Of a stretch of DNA of 64,000 nt, positions 41,691-51,232 are shown piece by piece. The notes beneath the pieces were generated by a model. The model was not told the DNA's origin. It ran no database searches and worked only from the letters and a program-made list of their open reading frames with translations. The first letter of the stretch is position 1. The number at the start of each line of letters is the position of its first letter. Origin of the DNA: Kitagawia praeruptora. Its lineage: Eukaryota; Streptophyta; Magnoliopsida; Apiales; Apiaceae. A program made the position numbers and the translations under genes. Location: NCBI GenBank assembly GCA_037693485.1, contig CM075344.1, forward strand, positions 41,388,501 to 41,452,500, in the 5' to 3' direction.

Positions 41691-44600
41691 TTTGTATTTT
41701 GGATTGTGTGCAGGGAAATAAGAGGAATCTATGGTACCTAGACAGTGGATGTTCTAGGCATATGACAGGAGATTCAACCCTGCTCACAGAGTTCAAGGAG
41801 GAAGCTGGCCCTAGGATTACCTTTGGAGATGACAGCAAAGGTTATACTAAGGGATATGGCTTGATTACAAAGGACAATGTCATCATTGAAGAAGTGGCTT
41901 TAGTTGAAGGTTTGAAGCACAATTTGCTGAGTGTCAGTCAGATTTGTGACAAAGACTATGAAGTAAAGTTCACTAAAGAAGCCTGTGTTGTTTCTACCAA
42001 GAAAAACAACAATGTGGTTCTGACAGGCTTTAGAAAAGGAAATGTTTACATAGCTGACTTCAACTCAGTATGCTCAGAATCCATTACTTGTCTCTTCAGC
42101 AAAGCAAGCAAGGATGAGAGTTGGCTATGGCATAAAAAGCTGTCTCATTTGAATTTTAAAGTAATGAATGATTTGGTAAGAAAGGATCTTGCTAGAGGAA
42201 TCCCTCAATTGGAGTTCATCAAAGATGGACTGTGTGATGCCTGCCAATTAGGAAAGCAAAAGAAATCATCCTTCAAGAGCAAGACAGAGTCATCTATTGT
42301 TAAGCCCCTTCAATTGCTGCATATGGACTTATTTGGTCCAGTAAATGTCATGTCCATCTCAAAGAAGAAATACTGTCTGGTGATTGTGGATGATTTCTCT
42401 AAGTTTACATGGACTTTCTTCCTGCACTCCAAAGATTGTGCAAGTGAAATCATCATCAATCATCTCAGACAAGTAAACAATGGTTCTGAAGTAAAAGTAC
42501 AAAGAATCAGGAGTGACAATGGCACTGAATTCAAAAATTCCACAATGAATATTTTCTGTGAAGAGAATGGAATTGTCCATGAGTTTTCTGCTGCTAGAAC
42601 ACCTCAACAAAATGGGGTTGTTGAAAGGAAAAACAGAACTCTCATTGAAGCAGCTAGAACAATGTTAAGTGAATCAAGATTGCCAACATATTTCTGGGCT
42701 GAAGCTGTCAGCACTGCCTGCTTCACTCAGAATATTTCCTTGATCAATCAAGCTAGAGGAATGACTCCCTACCACTTATTCACCAACAAGAAACCAACAT
42801 TAGCTTTTCTCCATGTCTTTGGATGTAAGTGTTTTGTGCTAAGGAATCATGGAGATAACTTGGGCAAATTTGAAGCAAAGGCAGATGAAGCTATCTTTGT
42901 TGGGTATGCAGCAGGGAAAGCCTATAGAGTCTACAATTTAAGAACCAACATTGTCATGGAATCTGTACATGTTGTGTTTGATGATCAGAAGATTCTAGGT
43001 CTGAATGATGAAGGCTTCCATGAAAAGTTGAGATTTGAAAATGAGGTAGAAGGAAGAATGTACATTGATGATGATGAGGAAAATGAAGATCATGACCTTG
43101 GAAATTCACCTAGAGCTGTTGGTCCAACTAGAAGTGATGCTAACACTGGAAATGAAGCATCCGTTGACAGTCATACTAGATCATCAGATGCATCCGTTGA
43201 CAGACATTCTCATGTATCCGTCGACAGGCAAAATGGAGCATCCGTTGATAGACAAAATGATGCTTCTATTGACAGTCAACTTCATAATTCCTCAAGGACA
43301 ACAAACTCAGGGGGAGTTTCTCAAAGTCAAAACTCAATATCCAATCAACAATATCATACTCACATAGATGAAGCAACCTCATCTAGATCAAACCTTCCAC
43401 CTTCAAGAAAATGGACCAGAGATCATCCTTTTGAGTTAATCATTGGTGACTCAAACTCAAGAGTCCAAACTAGGAGAGCCACACAAGAAGAGCTAAACCA
43501 ATTTGAGAGAAATAAAGTATGGAAGCTTGTGCCCAAACCTGATGATAGAGGTATCATAGGTACCAAATGGGTTCTCAAGAATAAGACTGATGAAAATGGC
43601 ATAATTGTGAGGAATAAAGCTAGATTAGTGGCAAAGGGCTATTCTCAAGAAGAAGGAATAGATTTTGATGAAACTTTTGCACCAGTGGCAAGACTTGAGG
43701 CCATCAGAATTTTCCTAGCCTATGCAGCACATGCCAACTTCAAAGTCTATCAGATGGATGTTAAAAGTGCCTTTCTAAATGGGGAACTGGAAGAAGAGGT
43801 ATATGTCCATCAACCTCCTGGCTTTGAAGATCCAGAATTTCCAGATTATGTATATCTTCTCTTGAAAGCACTTTATGGTTTGAAGCAAGCACCAAGAGCC
43901 TGGTATGACACTTTATCTCAATTTCTTCTGGAGAATCACTTCACTAGAGGTACAGTAGATAAAACTTTATTTCATAGAAATGTCAATGGTTCTTCAATAC
44001 TTGTTCAAATCTATGTAGATGATATTATTTTTGGGTCTACAGATGAGAAGCTTTGTAAAAGGTTTGCCAAACTTATGCAAAGTAGGTATGAAATGAGCAT
44101 GATGGGGGAATTAACTTACTTTCTTGGCTTACAAGTAAAGCAAGTTAATGAGGGAATTTTCATAAGTCAAACAAAATATATTTATGATCTCTTAAAGAAA
44201 TTTGACTTAATGGATTGTGCCTCTGCAAAAACACCTATGGCCACTGCAACTAAGCTTGAGTTGAATACTAAGGAAAAATCTGTGGACATCTCAAGCTATA
44301 GAGGCATGGTAGGCTCACTTCTATATCTAACAGCTAGTAGACCTGATATAATGTTCTCCACATGTCTTTGTGCTAGATTTCAAGCTGACCCTAGAGAGTC
44401 TCACTTGATTGCTATTAAGAGAATTTTCAGGTATCTCAAGGGAACACCAAACCTTGGCATTTGGTACCCAAGAGATTCTGGCTTTGATCTAATTGGCTAT
44501 TCAGATGCAGACTATGCAGGTTGCAGAATTGATAGGAAAAGTACTACAGGCTCCTGTCAGTTTCTAGGGAATAGGCTTGTGTCATGGTTCAGTAAGAAAC

Positions 44601-44956
44601 AGAACTCAGTCTCCACTTCTACAGCCGAAGCTGAGTACATTGCAGCTGGAAGTTGTTGTGCACAGATTCTTTGGATGAGGAATCAACTTATTGACTATGG
44701 TCTAAAAGTTGAGAAGATTCCAATTTTCTGTGACAACACTAGTGCTATTGCCATCACAGAAAATCCAGTGCAACATTCGAGAACCAAGCATATTGACATC
44801 AAATACCATTTCATCAGAGAGCATGTGATGAATGGTACAGTAGAAATGCACTTTGTGCCAAGTGAAATGCAGCTTGCAGATATCTTCACCAAGCCTCTTG
44901 ATGAATCCTCATTCACAAGATTGGTAGGTGAACTAGGTATGCTTAATTTTTCATAA
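41669..44956 (+). CDS. element F pol polyprotein
   Basis: The pol frame is open from about 41648 in the -1 frame relative to gag, overlapping its end, and has no early ATG, so it is probably made by frameshifting. Domains in order: protease (WYLDSGCSRHMTG near residue 25); the integrase zinc region (H-H-CDACQLGK, 150-200); the core with VIVDDFS, IRSDNGTEF and NGVVERKNRT (215-325); RT (about 627-800) with YVDD near residue 782; and RNase H with SDADYAGC and STAEAEYIAAGS (about 940-1060). The integrase-RT linker repeats A/V-SVD from four to five copies of the TCCGTTGAC DNA motif. About 31 residues present in element A just before the RT domain (between RRAT and QEELN) are missing here. Confidence 0.93.
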   Translation: MGTKINLICILDCVQGNKRNLWYLDSGCSRHMTGDSTLLTEFKEEAGPRITFGDDSKGYTKGYGLITKDNVIIEEVALVEGLKHNLLSVSQICDKDYEVKFTKEACVVSTKKNNNVVLTGFRKGNVYIADFNSVCSESITCLFSKASKDESWLWHKKLSHLNFKVMNDLVRKDLARGIPQLEFIKDGLCDACQLGKQKKSSFKSKTESSIVKPLQLLHMDLFGPVNVMSISKKKYCLVIVDDFSKFTWTFFLHSKDCASEIIINHLRQVNNGSEVKVQRIRSDNGTEFKNSTMNIFCEENGIVHEFSAARTPQQNGVVERKNRTLIEAARTMLSESRLPTYFWAEAVSTACFTQNISLINQARGMTPYHLFTNKKPTLAFLHVFGCKCFVLRNHGDNLGKFEAKADEAIFVGYAAGKAYRVYNLRTNIVMESVHVVFDDQKILGLNDEGFHEKLRFENEVEGRMYIDDDEENEDHDLGNSPRAVGPTRSDANTGNEASVDSHTRSSDASVDRHSHVSVDRQNGASVDRQNDASIDSQLHNSSRTTNSGGVSQSQNSISNQQYHTHIDEATSSRSNLPPSRKWTRDHPFELIIGDSNSRVQTRRATQEELNQFERNKVWKLVPKPDDRGIIGTKWVLKNKTDENGIIVRNKARLVAKGYSQEEGIDFDETFAPVARLEAIRIFLAYAAHANFKVYQMDVKSAFLNGELEEEVYVHQPPGFEDPEFPDYVYLLLKALYGLKQAPRAWYDTLSQFLLENHFTRGTVDKTLFHRNVNGSSILVQIYVDDIIFGSTDEKLCKRFAKLMQSRYEMSMMGELTYFLGLQVKQVNEGIFISQTKYIYDLLKKFDLMDCASAKTPMATATKLELNTKEKSVDISSYRGMVGSLLYLTASRPDIMFSTCLCARFQADPRESHLIAIKRIFRYLKGTPNLGIWYPRDSGFDLIGYSDADYAGCRIDRKSTTGSCQFLGNRLVSWFSKKQNSVSTSTAEAEYIAAGSCCAQILWMRNQLIDYGLKVEKIPIFCDNTSAIAITENPVQHSRTKHIDIKYHFIREHVMNGTVEMHFVPSEMQLADIFTKPLDESSFTRLVGELGMLNFS

Positions 44957-45465
44957 TTCCTAGTGGTATCTAATAATACTGTATTGCAGCTAGAAATGTG
45001 TTTTGATTTACTTGAGAATTAAAAACTCTCAGAATAACTCTTAGCAGAAATTTTGTCTAAGGCAAAATTTGCTTATCAACGGATATCCTTTTATCCGTTG
45101 GTAGTGTAAACACATTACTAGATTTTCGTATGTCAACGGATAACAGGTTGTCCACGTCATCGATGGATAAACTGTTTTCTCAACCGTCCAATCTTTATCC
45201 GTTGATATACATATACTTTTTATATAGCCGTTGATAAACGTGTATAATTAGTCACGGCTGTACTTCTTTTCTTTTATTTATTGTCTGACAGTTACTTTTG
45301 ACCAATGGGGTAATTACTCTTAATTATTTCATTTTTAATTCTTGGAATATATAAAAGGCTGTTTTGTATTCTCACATTTCACCTTTATTCATTTTCAAGA
45401 GTCTCATTAGTTAACTGCATCTTCTTCACTAAATCTCTCTCTGCAACAAAAGCTCAAACACTCCA
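44957..45465 (+). other. element F spacer between pol and third ORF
   Basis: This 509-bp non-coding stretch contains TCAACGGATA at about 45077 and 45133, and TATCCGTTG words at about 45091 and 45199. It ends in a pyrimidine-rich leader before the ATG of the third ORF. ATATATAAAAGG at about 45346-45357 could be an internal TATA box. Confidence 0.6.
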
Positions 45466-48400
45466 ATGGCGCCTATTGTTAAGATGATGTCTTCCACCGG
45501 GTTTACCTATGAGAAGAACAATTTCGCGGCCTTTGTTGATACTGTGAACGCTCCAGAAGCATATCACACCATGATGAATTTCGTGAAGAAATGCAAACTG
45601 TCACATGCTATGACTGCCACCACTCCTCTAATCCATGAGGTTATCGAAGAGATGTGGGCATCTGCTGAGTACAATGGCACAGACGGTACACTTGCTTTTT
45701 CTTTAAAGGGTAAAAATTATGTAGTTAATTCTGATGTGTTAACTGCTTGTTTAAAATTGCCTGAGAATAACTGTCTGAAGGAACCCAGTAATGCTGAAAT
45801 TGTTACCATGCTTAATTCCATAAATTATACCCTTAGTACTGAGAACTTAGGGAAAATTGTTAGGAAAGGTATGGTTAAGGAATGGAGTTATCTTTGTGAT
45901 GCCTTCATTAAAACTTTTTCTGGCAAGATTAGTAACTTTGATGCTGTTACCAACTCCATGCTAATTATGCTTTGTATGCTTTTAACTGATAAATTTTATA
46001 ATTTTGGCACACTAGTCATGTATGAGATAGCAGCTAAATTAGGTAAAAAGGAAACTAGGGGCAAGAATGTTTATTTTGCTAGATTTTTAATGCTCCTAGC
46101 ACTGCATGTATCTGAGAATGAGCTATCCATTGCTAACCCGGATAGCAAGTTCAATTGTTTTGTTCAGGAGAAGAGAGTCTTAAGTGATTTGATTCGAATG
46201 AACCTAAATGCAGAAGTACAATTGGTATATCTACCAATTATTCAGGTAACTGTTTCCAACCCTGAACTTCCTATCTCCAACCCCCAAATTTCTTTGCCTT
46301 CTAGTGTCACAATGGAGTCTGTGACTGTGACCAAACAGGCTCCTACCAAAGTGACCAAATCCAAAGTTCCTAAACCACAATCTAAAAGACAAACCTCAGG
46401 TGTCTCTCAAAAGGCATCTGTTGCAAAAACTACCAAAGCTCTTGAGGGGAGTGTGAAGGTGGTAGTGAGTGGTGAGGGACAGGGTGAACATCAAAGAAGC
46501 CCTAAGGATAAGGAAGGTAAGGCAAGTGCACACAACATTTCAGTCTCTCAAAAGACTGTTAATGAACCTACAAGCCAATTTCTAGTTACATCCTCTCAAC
46601 ATGGTGTGACTACTAATTTGAGTTCCATTTCAGGAACACAGCACAAAAGGGCAAGGGACACAGATAGCTCTCCCTCAAAAACCTATGGTAGAAGGGTAAA
46701 ATCCAAAACCATTGGGGAATCACAGGGTGCACACACTGTACAGCAAACTGTACCTTCTCAAATTCAGTTTGATGTGACTTCAATAAATGTGGAGTCACAG
46801 CCCCTTGATCTTAACCTTCAAATCGATACACATTTTGATCCACCATCACCAACTCCATCTCTGGATGTGGATATGATCTCTACATCAATTCCTGATTCTC
46901 CATCTTTAAAATTCATGGAGAAGCCCCACTCAACAATTGGTGGTCATCCTCTTTTAGATGATTTGTTGGGCCATCAATCTTCCATTCCTGAATTCACAAC
47001 ACTATCTGTGGCCTCTTCCTTAAAATCAATCACCACAGATTCCGTGTTGGTTTTCACTTCAACGGATACTCGTTTACCTTCATCAACGGATATCCTTCAT
47101 CCGTTGACAAGTGTTTCTTCATCAACGGATATGTCTTCAACTAACTATCCGTTGACAGCAATAACTACTACATCAACGGATACTCCTTATCCGTTGACAA
47201 CTCTCTCTACCACTGCAAAATGTGACATTCCTATGTCAACTGTGGAGGAGTTTGTAGTAATTGAAACACTTTTAGGAATGAGGGAAGGGAGTGAGAGGCT
47301 GCCTTGTGAGCAGGCAAAAGGAGAGAAAATCAATGAGAGGCTGACCATTTCTTCCGGTCAGGCAAAAGGAGAGCTAGAGAGTTCCACCTTAGTAGGTGAA
47401 GGTGAGGGTGTGAGAGGTGTGAGCCAGGGGGAGCCCCTGATGCAAGAAAAGAGAGATGAGAGGAGAGAAGGGACTACAGGAGAAATAAGGCAGGAAGAAT
47501 CAGTCATTGCAAGTGAGTTAATGGAGGTTAATGAAGCTTCCAAAGAGATGGAATTTAGACAGGAATATCAGTCAGTTATTGACTCCATCTCTTTGGATCC
47601 TGAAACCTTTACTCATCCTGTTTCTGCCTATCAAGTCATGGCACAGCAGGGCAATGTGGAGGCAGAGGAGGCAATGCACCTAGTGCACACCTCAGAATCT
47701 CTTCAAAGAGCAAAAGAAGCTTTACAAACCCTGTCTCCAAATGCTGGAAGTGAAGAGTTTGGCAGTTATGACAGTCAAAGTTCAGATGGTGAAGACATAA
47801 ATGAAGATGAAACTCCAGGATGGATGTTTTCCAATGCCACTGAACTTGGGCATCTCAATGTGGAAATCATGAAGCAATACCAATCTGCTAAGGCTGAGCA
47901 CCAAACTGCAGAACCACAGAGAAAGACTGTTCTTGAGCAAGTAATGGCCTCCCTGAAATTACAAAAGATGCAATCTGTTATTCAAAGAACACAGCAAGAG
48001 GAGGTCCAGTCTGCAATTAGAGATATGAAAATAGCACTAGATGCCAGGATTGAGGCACTAGCTCCTACTACCACTCAGAAGGTGCTTTCTAGCAAACTTC
48101 TCAAAGAAGATAGCCTGGCTAAGTCTGTTCAGTTTCTTTCCTCAAGGGTGGATAGTATGGAATCTCAATTGCACACCATCATTTCCAATCAAACAAAACA
48201 AACTCAACTACTGGAAATGCTACTTGCAGCTTCAACCCCAACCCTTGATGCTAACAAAAAGGGGGAGAAAATGGGAACAAGCACAGAAGAGGCTGCAACA
48301 TCTACTGGCCAATTTCAAGCTATCAGTAGTGAGATAGCACATATTGAGGGGGAGCAACAGCCAATTGTAGTGGTCAATCCAACAGAGTTTGAGATAAAGG

Positions 48401-49953
48401 CTTCCCCTGTGAAGAAACAAGTGGCTTTGCCTGAGATTCAAAGATTAGAAGACATCTCAGATGGTGAAAGGCAAGCCAGGATAGAAGCTTTGGAAAAGAT
48501 AAACAAGGAGGCTAATGACAGAATTCTAAGGACAGAGAGGATGATCAATGAATCAATTGCATCAACTCTGTTCCTTAATGCTCAATCTTCTGCTCCAACA
48601 ATATCAACCACAATCATGAAGGTGCTCACTCCAAGGGTTGTGGCTCCTACATTCTATGATGCTGAGCCATCATTTGTCAAAGAATTTGAACCAGCTATCA
48701 AAACCAGAGCCTACTCACCACCAAAGGAAAATGGGAAGAACAAGCTTCAATTGGACTACCCATTTCCCAAGAATGATGAAGTAAAGCTAATGGGAAAAAC
48801 AATTATGGAGTTCAAAGTTCAGACAAATAAGAGTGTAAGAGATTGGATGGCTGTAATCATGAGGAATGGAAAAGTATTAAATATATCCAACAGTCATCCT
48901 AGATTTGTGGAAGCTAAAAGAGAAGAAGTCTCCAGAATCCAAAGGGAAGCCCATCCAAGTACAGAAAATCAACATGAAAACTCAGAAGAGAAGCAAGCCA
49001 GGCTAGCTCAAGAGTTAATGGATGAGGTAGAGGTTGAAATGAAGGAACCTGAGGAAGTTCCCAAAATCAAACCTAGAAGAAGGAAAGCTAAAACCAAGAG
49101 GGTTCTTTCTCCAGAACCCTCTCCAGAAAAAGAAACAATTGGTTCACCAGTACCTATGTCTGCAATAGTAATCGACCCAACTATAAACTTTCATGGTGAC
49201 CCCATAAGGCCTAAAGAGGAACCAGTGAATTTTGATTCAATTGAAGTTCCTTCATTCTTGCTAAATCCAAAACAGAAGAAAAGGGCTCCAAAGAAGCAAC
49301 TTTCAAAGGGACCAGTTCAAGTTGCTAGGGTACCTGCCATTGTCAAACAACCAATCTTGGAAAACAAAGAAGACTTTATCTATCAGGCAGAAATTGAAGA
49401 ATACTCTGACATGAATCTATTTTTGGATGAATTGTCAGAAGTAAGAGGAATTGACAAGTACAAGAATCAGCCTGAGAGATTAGTGTTTGTCTACAAGGGA
49501 GGAAGTCAGAGGACATGGCCACTAAAGAAGGTTCTTGGAGAAAATTATCATACATTGACCAGAGTGTTCTCAGCTTTCAAGAGACACACAGGGTTCTCTG
49601 AGATAGCCAGAAGGGAGATAATTAGCAGAATAGAAGAAATAAGGAGAGAATGGAACTCACCCTCAAGTATACCAAAGAAAATGAAGATCACTTATAATGG
49701 ACAGAAAATCCACATTCAACCCTTTTGGATGATGGAGTTCAGGGATAATGAGGGCACTAGGAGATTCTTCAGGTTAGAAGACCAACTGTCAAAGGCTAGT
49801 TCTGACTACCTGAGATGGTTACAACTAAAGCTAAATCCAAAGGTTGTTGAAGAAGATACCTTCTATAGGCAACTTCAAGTGCAAATTGAGTCCAACTCTA
49901 CCAAGGAAGGAAAGTCAAGGGTGCAGCCAACCAGAGAGAGGAAACCTCATTAA
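45466..49953 (+). CDS. element F third ORF, 1,495 residues, Sirevirus-type accessory protein
   Basis: The ORF begins with a conserved region (residues 1-250; NAPEAYHTMMNFV, VYFARFLMLLALHV) shared with the third ORF of element A. A Ser/Thr/Lys-rich middle follows, in which seven motif copies at 47060-47200 are read alternately as STD and PLT. A coiled coil spans about residues 806-920. A conserved C-terminal region (about 1290-1480) contains LVFVYKGGSQRTWPLKKVLG and FWMMEFRDNEGTRRFFRLED, with a counterpart in A. I see no signal peptide, no hydrophobic transmembrane helix and no furin-like site, so envelope function is not supported. It may bind nucleic acid or a host partner. It is far longer than the roughly 650-residue env-like ORF known from SIRE1. 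Confidence 0.88.
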   Translation: MAPIVKMMSSTGFTYEKNNFAAFVDTVNAPEAYHTMMNFVKKCKLSHAMTATTPLIHEVIEEMWASAEYNGTDGTLAFSLKGKNYVVNSDVLTACLKLPENNCLKEPSNAEIVTMLNSINYTLSTENLGKIVRKGMVKEWSYLCDAFIKTFSGKISNFDAVTNSMLIMLCMLLTDKFYNFGTLVMYEIAAKLGKKETRGKNVYFARFLMLLALHVSENELSIANPDSKFNCFVQEKRVLSDLIRMNLNAEVQLVYLPIIQVTVSNPELPISNPQISLPSSVTMESVTVTKQAPTKVTKSKVPKPQSKRQTSGVSQKASVAKTTKALEGSVKVVVSGEGQGEHQRSPKDKEGKASAHNISVSQKTVNEPTSQFLVTSSQHGVTTNLSSISGTQHKRARDTDSSPSKTYGRRVKSKTIGESQGAHTVQQTVPSQIQFDVTSINVESQPLDLNLQIDTHFDPPSPTPSLDVDMISTSIPDSPSLKFMEKPHSTIGGHPLLDDLLGHQSSIPEFTTLSVASSLKSITTDSVLVFTSTDTRLPSSTDILHPLTSVSSSTDMSSTNYPLTAITTTSTDTPYPLTTLSTTAKCDIPMSTVEEFVVIETLLGMREGSERLPCEQAKGEKINERLTISSGQAKGELESSTLVGEGEGVRGVSQGEPLMQEKRDERREGTTGEIRQEESVIASELMEVNEASKEMEFRQEYQSVIDSISLDPETFTHPVSAYQVMAQQGNVEAEEAMHLVHTSESLQRAKEALQTLSPNAGSEEFGSYDSQSSDGEDINEDETPGWMFSNATELGHLNVEIMKQYQSAKAEHQTAEPQRKTVLEQVMASLKLQKMQSVIQRTQQEEVQSAIRDMKIALDARIEALAPTTTQKVLSSKLLKEDSLAKSVQFLSSRVDSMESQLHTIISNQTKQTQLLEMLLAASTPTLDANKKGEKMGTSTEEAATSTGQFQAISSEIAHIEGEQQPIVVVNPTEFEIKASPVKKQVALPEIQRLEDISDGERQARIEALEKINKEANDRILRTERMINESIASTLFLNAQSSAPTISTTIMKVLTPRVVAPTFYDAEPSFVKEFEPAIKTRAYSPPKENGKNKLQLDYPFPKNDEVKLMGKTIMEFKVQTNKSVRDWMAVIMRNGKVLNISNSHPRFVEAKREEVSRIQREAHPSTENQHENSEEKQARLAQELMDEVEVEMKEPEEVPKIKPRRRKAKTKRVLSPEPSPEKETIGSPVPMSAIVIDPTINFHGDPIRPKEEPVNFDSIEVPSFLLNPKQKKRAPKKQLSKGPVQVARVPAIVKQPILENKEDFIYQAEIEEYSDMNLFLDELSEVRGIDKYKNQPERLVFVYKGGSQRTWPLKKVLGENYHTLTRVFSAFKRHTGFSEIARREIISRIEEIRREWNSPSSIPKKMKITYNGQKIHIQPFWMMEFRDNEGTRRFFRLEDQLSKASSDYLRWLQLKLNPKVVEEDTFYRQLQVQIESNSTKEGKSRVQPTRERKPH

Positions 49954-50120
49954 TCTGCTCAATCTAAAGGAGCACATCTCTGATAAGTTTCTTAAAGCTT
50001 TCTGTTTTTAATTTTTGTAGCTTAATACAATGTTTGCATACTGAAGTGTGTATATATCGTTAGGAATGTTTTGTTATCATCAAGGTTATGAATTTATGCT
50101 TTATAGCCATCAAGTATAAA

Positions 50121-51122
50121 TTGGGGGAGATTGTTAGGAATATGTTGTAGTTGATGATAACTTAACATTCAAGCAAAATTGTATAAGTCAAGTTTTGTAA
50201 CTGTCAACGGATAAGACCTTATAACTCTATCCGTTGACAGGTAGCTCATCAACGGATGAGGTTTTGTAGCATACTGCAATATCTCTATTTATCAGTTGAT
50301 AGTGTCTTTATTCAGAGTCATGTTGACCATCAATGGATAGGCAGAATAGGGTAGCCAATTGTAAATAAGCTATGCTATGTAATTCTGTCTAAGTGAAAAT
50401 GTATCAACGGATGAGAACAGGGCTCTATCAACGGATACAACTCAAATCTACTCGATCAACGGATACAGCTCAAACTACCATCAACGGATAAGTAGACACA
50501 ACATCAACGGATAATCATTGTCACTTTATCCTATGCTAGGAATTAGCAGTTGATAAGGACAGGTTTGACTGACAGATCACATGGGTTGATAGTAGGTATA
50601 AAAAGCAATATGGCAGCCATACTTTGGAAACACAGAAGAAAGAAGCATTCCATTTACACAGTACATACAAGAAAGGTGCAGGGGACATATCTGTTCACAA
50701 GGACAACCTTTCGGCTACATGTGGATTTGGAGTGGAGTAGCAAGTCAACTTGAATTAGATTAATATTATCTTATTCCTGTAGCACTTGTAAACTTGGAAT
50801 ATATAACCAAGTGTAGCAACTCTTTAGAAAGTAAGAAAAACATACACATTTGCTTAGGGTTTCTTGAATATCTTTAGAAGCAAAGAGTTGTAAACACAGA
50901 AGCTGTGTACATTTGTATCACAGGGTTTTCTTCGAATAAAAGTCTCAGGTGGTACATTTAACCACCTGATTTTTTATGTGTTTGTGAACCATTTCTTATT
51001 CAGCAATGATTTCCTTATAGATTTCTGTGGTTTTTATCAGAAATTTATAATAATCAAGAATTGTATTCAACCCCCCCCCCCCCCCTTCTACAATTATACA
51101 AGTGTGTAATCTGGGAATAACA
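50121..51122 (+). repeat. element F polypurine tract and 3' LTR
   Basis: TTGGGGGAGA (50121-50130) precedes the 991-bp LTR at 50132-51122. It matches the 5' LTR except for 15 instead of 14 C in the C-run. Confidence 0.93.
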
Positions 51123-51127
51123 ATTTG

Positions 51128-51202
51128 TATTAGGTGGGGGGTTTGGTGAATGGTAGTTGAAGTTTGGCAAGAAAAAAAAAGAGGCCGGTAGGCTGCCTAA
51201 CA
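51128..51202 (-). repeat. element E 3' LTR, second part
   Basis: These are the remaining 75 bp of the 678-bp LTR, ending CCTAACA. On the minus strand it is preceded by the polypurine tract GGAAAGAGGGGGAGAT (51203-51218). Confidence 0.9.
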
Positions 51203-51232
51203 ATCTCCCCCTCTTTCCAAACTCACAACTCT

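Larger units (their letters stand above)
38233..51122 (+). mobile_element. LTR retrotransposon F, Ty1/copia Sirevirus-like, 12.9 kb, structurally complete
   Basis: LTRs of 990 and 991 bp start TGTTAGGAATATG and end GGAATAACA; they differ, as far as I can see, only by one C in a C-run. The duplication ATTTG lies at 38228-38232 and 51123-51127. All parts are present: Met PBS, gag, pol, a 1,495-codon third ORF and a polypurine tract, with no stop or frameshift in any ORF. This is the youngest insertion in the nest. A short in-frame loss before RT relative to element A may affect function. More than 25 copies of TCAACGGAT or its complement are spread over the whole element. Confidence 0.95.

Noticed and set aside
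45466..49953. Third ORF of F as a retroviral envelope gene
   Set aside because: Only position supports this. No signal peptide, transmembrane segment or processing site is visible.
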